A stretch of 48,743 nucleotides of DNA from Bryobacterales bacterium. GTDB lineage: Bacteria > Acidobacteriota > Terriglobia > Bryobacterales > Bryobacteraceae. Each line of letters starts with the position of its first letter. Within the stretch, counting starts at the first letter, position 1. Under the pieces are notes generated by a model. The model did not search any database. It was not told where the DNA came from and saw only the letters and a list, made by a program, of their open reading frames with translations. The stretch spans positions 53,104 to 101,846 of the forward strand of contig PMUP01000056.1 of assembly GCA_003166865.1 (NCBI GenBank), read 5' to 3'. Position numbers and translations under genes: made by a program. Below, in pieces: positions 45,285-48,743 of this stretch.

Positions 45285-46058
45285 ATGTTCTCAGTAGTGA
45301 TCCCGATCTACAATCACGCGGAATTCGTTCGGCCAGCGATCTGGTCGGCATTACGCTGTCCGCTGGTCAAGGAAATTTTGGTCGTTGATGATGGTTCAAA
45401 GGATGGGTCGGATAAGATTGCCGCCAGCATGGCCGCGACGCACTCCGGCCGCGTGCGGGACTTGACGCCCACTTCCGGCGGTAACCGCGGCGCTCACCAC
45501 CGTCTCAATGAACTTGTGGAACTGGCCCAGTGCGAGTGGGTTGCGGTGCTCAACTCCGATGACGCCTTTGTGGACGGCCGTTTCGAAGCCATCGTCCGGG
45601 ACCCAGAGTTCTCCGATTGCGACTTCGCGTTTGGCAATGTATTGCTCATGAACGAACGCGGGGCGCTGATCGGCGCTAAACGTGGACCCTTGGATTCCTG
45701 GGCGCCATTCCGGCCGTCCTTCGACTTGTTGAGAATGGTGGCGGAACGGCGGTTCGTCGAACTATTGTATAAGCAGAACTACTTAATTACAACCAGCAAT
45801 ATGGTTTTTCGAAAGAGCCTGCATGCGCGTATCGGAGGGTTTCGTCCCTACCGTTACGTGCACGATTGGGATTTCGCGCTGCGGGCCATGCTGCTCGGCC
45901 GCGGAGCATATATACAGCGCTTCGTGACCGCCTATCGCGTACACTCGCGCAACACAATTCTGGAGAGCGAACGAAAAGCGAGCATGGAGATGAGCTCCAT
46001 GCTCGACCGCTTCCAGGCGGAGGCCTCGCGCTTTGCGGAGACCAACACTATTGGGTGA
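45285..46058 (+). CDS. Family 2 glycosyltransferase
   Basis: A 257-residue GT-A enzyme: SVVIPIYNHAEFVRPAI at the start, LVVDDGSKDGSDKI for nucleotide-sugar binding, and VLNSDDAFVDGRF as the metal-binding DxD-type site. HDWDFALRAMLLGRG marks the acceptor side, with the expected ED/WD-type catalytic region. It probably adds a sugar to a surface polysaccharide or glycoprotein. It lies 26 bases after the methyltransferase-like gene. Confidence 0.92.
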   Translation: MFSVVIPIYNHAEFVRPAIWSALRCPLVKEILVVDDGSKDGSDKIAASMAATHSGRVRDLTPTSGGNRGAHHRLNELVELAQCEWVAVLNSDDAFVDGRFEAIVRDPEFSDCDFAFGNVLLMNERGALIGAKRGPLDSWAPFRPSFDLLRMVAERRFVELLYKQNYLITTSNMVFRKSLHARIGGFRPYRYVHDWDFALRAMLLGRGAYIQRFVTAYRVHSRNTILESERKASMEMSSMLDRFQAEASRFAETNTIG

Positions 46059-46091
46059 ATGTTATGATTGGGTGCAGGTTAGTTTCTTTCT

Positions 46092-47123
46092 ATGTCGCGC
46101 AGTTCGAAGCCCTATGCTCTCGTAACCGGCGCTGCCGGGTTTTTGGGCGTCCACGTCACCCGCCAGTTGATTGCGGAAGGCCGCTTTTCGCTGGTTGCCC
46201 TCGATGACCTGTCCGGTGGTTTCCGGGAACACCTGCCGGAAACAGTCGAATTCGTGCATGCCAGTATCAATGATGTCGCGCTGCTTCAGGATCTTTTCCG
46301 GAAGTACAAGTTCAAATACATTTATCATCTGGCTGCCTATGCCGCGGAAGGTCTGTCGCACTTTATAAGGCGGTTCAATTACGCCAACAACCTGATTGGC
46401 AGCGTTAATCTGATTAACGAAGCCGTGAAGGTCTCGGCGGAGTGTTTTGTATTCACTAGCTCAATCGCGGTGTACGGCTCGCAGCAGCCGCCCATGACCG
46501 AGCAGACGTTTCCAAAACCAGAAGACCCGTATGGCATCGCAAAGTTCGCCGTGGAAATGGATCTGCGCGCCGCTCATGAAATGTTCGGGCTGGATTACGT
46601 GATCTTTCGCCCTCACAATGTTTACGGCGAGTATCAGAACTTATCCGATCCCTATCGAAACGTGATAGGTATTTTCGTAAAACAAATTCGCCATAATCAA
46701 CCCATGACGATTTTCGGCGACGGTGAACAGCAGCGCGCCTTTACCTATGTCGACGATGTTGCGCCCGCGATTGCCCGCTCGCCTTTCGTGGATGGTGCCC
46801 GTAATGAGATCTTCAACATCGGCGCCGACAAACCGCATACCGTCAAGGAGGTCGCGGCAGCGGTTGCCGAGGCAATGGGTAAGCCCAATCACCCCATACA
46901 ACACCTTCCAGCTCGAAACGAAGTTAGGCACGCGTATAGCGACCATTCGAAAGCCCGCGGCGTGTTTCTACTGGAGGACGAAACGACGCTCGCAAACGGA
47001 CTCGCACGCATGGCTGCCTGGGCGTCGCGCGTCAATATCCGTCCGCTCGAGCCGTTCTCGCAAATTGAAGTGGAAAAAAGCATGCCCCCCAGCTGGCTCA
47101 AGTATCTAGCTCATGCGCAGTGA
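46092..47123 (+). CDS. NAD-dependent sugar epimerase/dehydratase (GalE/WcaG family)
   Basis: A 343-residue extended SDR. VTGAAGFLGVHVTRQL binds NAD, FVFTSSIAVYG gives the serine region and DPYGIAKFAVE the YxxxK pair. FRPHNVYGEYQNLSDPYRN and FGDGEQQRAFTYVDDVA are typical of UDP-sugar 4-epimerases. It would supply a nucleotide sugar for the neighbouring transferases. Its last 11 bases overlap the next gene in another frame. Confidence 0.93.
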   Translation: MSRSSKPYALVTGAAGFLGVHVTRQLIAEGRFSLVALDDLSGGFREHLPETVEFVHASINDVALLQDLFRKYKFKYIYHLAAYAAEGLSHFIRRFNYANNLIGSVNLINEAVKVSAECFVFTSSIAVYGSQQPPMTEQTFPKPEDPYGIAKFAVEMDLRAAHEMFGLDYVIFRPHNVYGEYQNLSDPYRNVIGIFVKQIRHNQPMTIFGDGEQQRAFTYVDDVAPAIARSPFVDGARNEIFNIGADKPHTVKEVAAAVAEAMGKPNHPIQHLPARNEVRHAYSDHSKARGVFLLEDETTLANGLARMAAWASRVNIRPLEPFSQIEVEKSMPPSWLKYLAHAQ

Positions 47124-48738
47124 TACCGTCCGCTCAATCCATGTTTTCGCATCCGATTTTCTCGCATATCCTGGATTGCCGCGCACGGCCGGAGGAAACC
47201 GAAGCCGTCAGGTTATCTCCGCGCTGCAAAAGGCTGGACATCAAGTTACCTTTAGCTTTCCACTGCACCATAATCTCTTCCAGAAATATGGCGCCCGCAT
47301 TTTGGCGGATTTCACCGCCCAGGAACGCTGGTGCTGCGAGCACTTCTTCGAGCCCGAAGTTGTTCTGAACCGGCTGCAGCCCGACATCGCGATCTATTGC
47401 AACATCAACACATTCTGGACCATGCGGCGCTTCGCCCGAGAGATTGTTCATATCGTCGATCTTTGTGGACCGGTGCAGATCGAATCGTTCTTGGTGCAAT
47501 CCAGCGATTATGAAACGGCCATGCGCGACGGAGAACATCTGGAGACTAATTGTCGCGAGATGGCTGAGAAGCTTCGCTTCGCCGACTACATGGTCACCGT
47601 CTCCGAACGACAAAAGTATTTCTGGTCCGCCTACTGCTCAATGGCCGGCTTTGCTCTTCGTGATATCGATCCACTGGTTTGCCCGTGCTCTTTTGATATA
47701 CCTCCTGTTGACCAGCGCAGTCCCTCGCCTCGGCTCAGCATGGTTTACTCCAGCGGATTTTATCCCTGGCAGAATCCGCGCAGCGCCTTGCTCTCGCTGG
47801 TGGAGATACTGGATCGGGTCGAGGGCGCTGTATTGCACATTTTCGGCGCACCCCACGCGGGGGTGCCGAACGCAGAGGACGCCTTGCGCCTCATCGACGA
47901 CCTCCGGACCCACGCCTGTGTGAAATATCACGGCTATGCGACGGCCGAGGAATTATCCGCGGTCCTTGCCACCGCTTGGTGCGGAGTTGAGCTGATGGAG
48001 CAAACCGTCGAGCGGGAGTTGGCGATCACGGGAAGTACCGTTCATTTCCTGTCCACCGCAACCCCGGTGATTTACAACAATTACTCCTCGCTTTCCGGCT
48101 TGGTTCGGCAGTATGGGGCCGGCTGGACCGTGCCTCCTGGCGATGCTACCGCGCTATGCAGCGTAGTGAACGAGCTCGTCACAGGGGGTCACGCTTTGTT
48201 GCGGGAGCTTTCTGACAATGTACGCCGTCTGGCCTTGGAAGAGTTCGCGCCGCATGCATCGATGAGTCCGCTGCTCGAGGCCTGCGGAGAACGCCTGCGC
48301 AAGCGCCCCGTCTCAGTAGCTTCGCCCAGCCCCACGGTTCGCAAACGCAGCGGGGTTGCAGGTAAATCGATCGGCAACGTATTGAGCATCACTCCCGGTG
48401 CTGGTGCGCTGTTCGAATTGCGGGTTGGCAATCCCCTCCGGTCACTCCAGGGCGTCGGCCGCATTTCCAGGCTTGTCAATACCGGCCCCTTCTTAAGGGA
48501 ACTGCCGGGTAGCAATCTCCGCGTGGACGCAATCATCCTGCAGCGCAGCCTTCCCGATTTCATCTGCCGCGCTCTTTCCAACGCCGGCATTCCGTTCCTG
48601 CAGGATGTTGACGACAACTTGCTAGCCAACGCCGTTTATCGCGCCGAGCCGACTGAAACCGCAGTTGTAGAGGGACTCGCGCGCGCCGCCGTGGTGACCA
48701 TGCCCAACCCCCGGCTGGTCCTGACCTGCTCTCGATAA
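47113..48738 (+). CDS. Glycosyltransferase-like protein, C-terminal domain ends early
   Basis: A 541-residue protein. The first half looks like a GT-B transferase: GGNRSRQVISALQKAGHQV at the N-terminus, a second-domain segment VYSSGFYPWQNPRSALLSL and later STATPVIYNNYSSLSGLVRQ. From about residue 470 a new unit begins (VDAIILQRSLPDFICRAL, then PFLQDVDDNLLANAVY), as at the beginning of another glycosyltransferase domain, and the frame stops at 48736-48738 just after it starts. This suggests a truncated second domain or a frame change beyond the window. The start is ATG47113 inside the epimerase gene. Confidence 0.75.
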   Translation: MRSDTVRSIHVFASDFLAYPGLPRTAGGNRSRQVISALQKAGHQVTFSFPLHHNLFQKYGARILADFTAQERWCCEHFFEPEVVLNRLQPDIAIYCNINTFWTMRRFAREIVHIVDLCGPVQIESFLVQSSDYETAMRDGEHLETNCREMAEKLRFADYMVTVSERQKYFWSAYCSMAGFALRDIDPLVCPCSFDIPPVDQRSPSPRLSMVYSSGFYPWQNPRSALLSLVEILDRVEGAVLHIFGAPHAGVPNAEDALRLIDDLRTHACVKYHGYATAEELSAVLATAWCGVELMEQTVERELAITGSTVHFLSTATPVIYNNYSSLSGLVRQYGAGWTVPPGDATALCSVVNELVTGGHALLRELSDNVRRLALEEFAPHASMSPLLEACGERLRKRPVSVASPSPTVRKRSGVAGKSIGNVLSITPGAGALFELRVGNPLRSLQGVGRISRLVNTGPFLRELPGSNLRVDAIILQRSLPDFICRALSNAGIPFLQDVDDNLLANAVYRAEPTETAVVEGLARAAVVTMPNPRLVLTCSR

Positions 48739-48743
48739 TTTAG

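Noticed and set aside
1-48743. tRNA or rRNA genes, CRISPR arrays, complete insertion sequences, clear hairpin terminators
   Set aside because: None was seen on reading the intergenic parts; gaps are mostly under 60 bases and no transposase or repeat array stands out.

Overview
The window reads as a high-GC chromosome segment from a Gram-negative soil bacterium, most probably an acidobacterium of the Solibacter/Bryobacter type. This is an inference from gene content: a very large carboxypeptidase-regulatory/TonB receptor, small TonB_C proteins, a tannase-family esterase, NHL propellers and many Tat or Sec exported redox enzymes. I found no rRNA, tRNA, CRISPR array, phage or complete insertion sequence.

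Layout. (1) 1-443, minus: start of a glutamine-dependent asparagine synthetase, cut by the window edge and using a TTG start. (2) 587-4555, plus: TonB_C-like protein, NHL propeller, cupin, M20 amidohydrolase. (3) 13193-4564, minus: a tightly packed seven-gene run (cupin, 2Fe-2S subunit, molybdopterin subunit, amidohydrolase, tannase/feruloyl esterase, GMC oxidoreductase, gluconate-2-dehydrogenase-type subunit 3). (4) 13252-14175, plus: metallo-beta-lactamase-fold protein. (5) 14159-21556: quinohemoprotein amine dehydrogenase (QHNDH) cluster, with qhpF on minus and qhpA-qhpD-qhpC-qhpB-qhpG on plus. (6) 21520-22632, minus: c-type cytochrome fused to a terpene-cyclase-like domain. (7) 22717-28725, plus: promoter, long leader, TonB receptor, cupin, lipocalin-like protein, PepSY membrane protein. 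(8) 28790-30196, plus: omega-aminotransferase. (9) 36187-30207, minus: paiB-like gene, second qhpB, qhpE protease, gamma-glutamyltransferase, a broken MerR-cupin regulator, amidase. (10) 36233-43928: amidase, copper amine oxidase, APC permease, spermidine-dehydrogenase-like flavoprotein, SDR. (11) 43981-48738, plus: surface polysaccharide genes.

The most notable content is amine catabolism. Within about 29 kb there are three chemically different amine oxidising enzymes: QHNDH (cysteine tryptophylquinone plus hemes), copper amine oxidase (topaquinone) and a SpdH-like FAD enzyme. With them lie a PLP aminotransferase, a permease, two amidases and a gamma-glutamyltransferase. The gamma subunit QhpC keeps every residue of the known CTQ and thioether cross-link pattern with exact spacing and has one extra cysteine. 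The maturation protease QhpE is not in the main qhp operon. It sits 14 kb away on the opposite strand behind a second, roughly three-quarters identical beta-subunit gene, so recombination between the two inverted qhpB copies would rebuild a contiguous qhpADCBE order.

All functions are homology judgements made by reading translated sequence; no database search was run.
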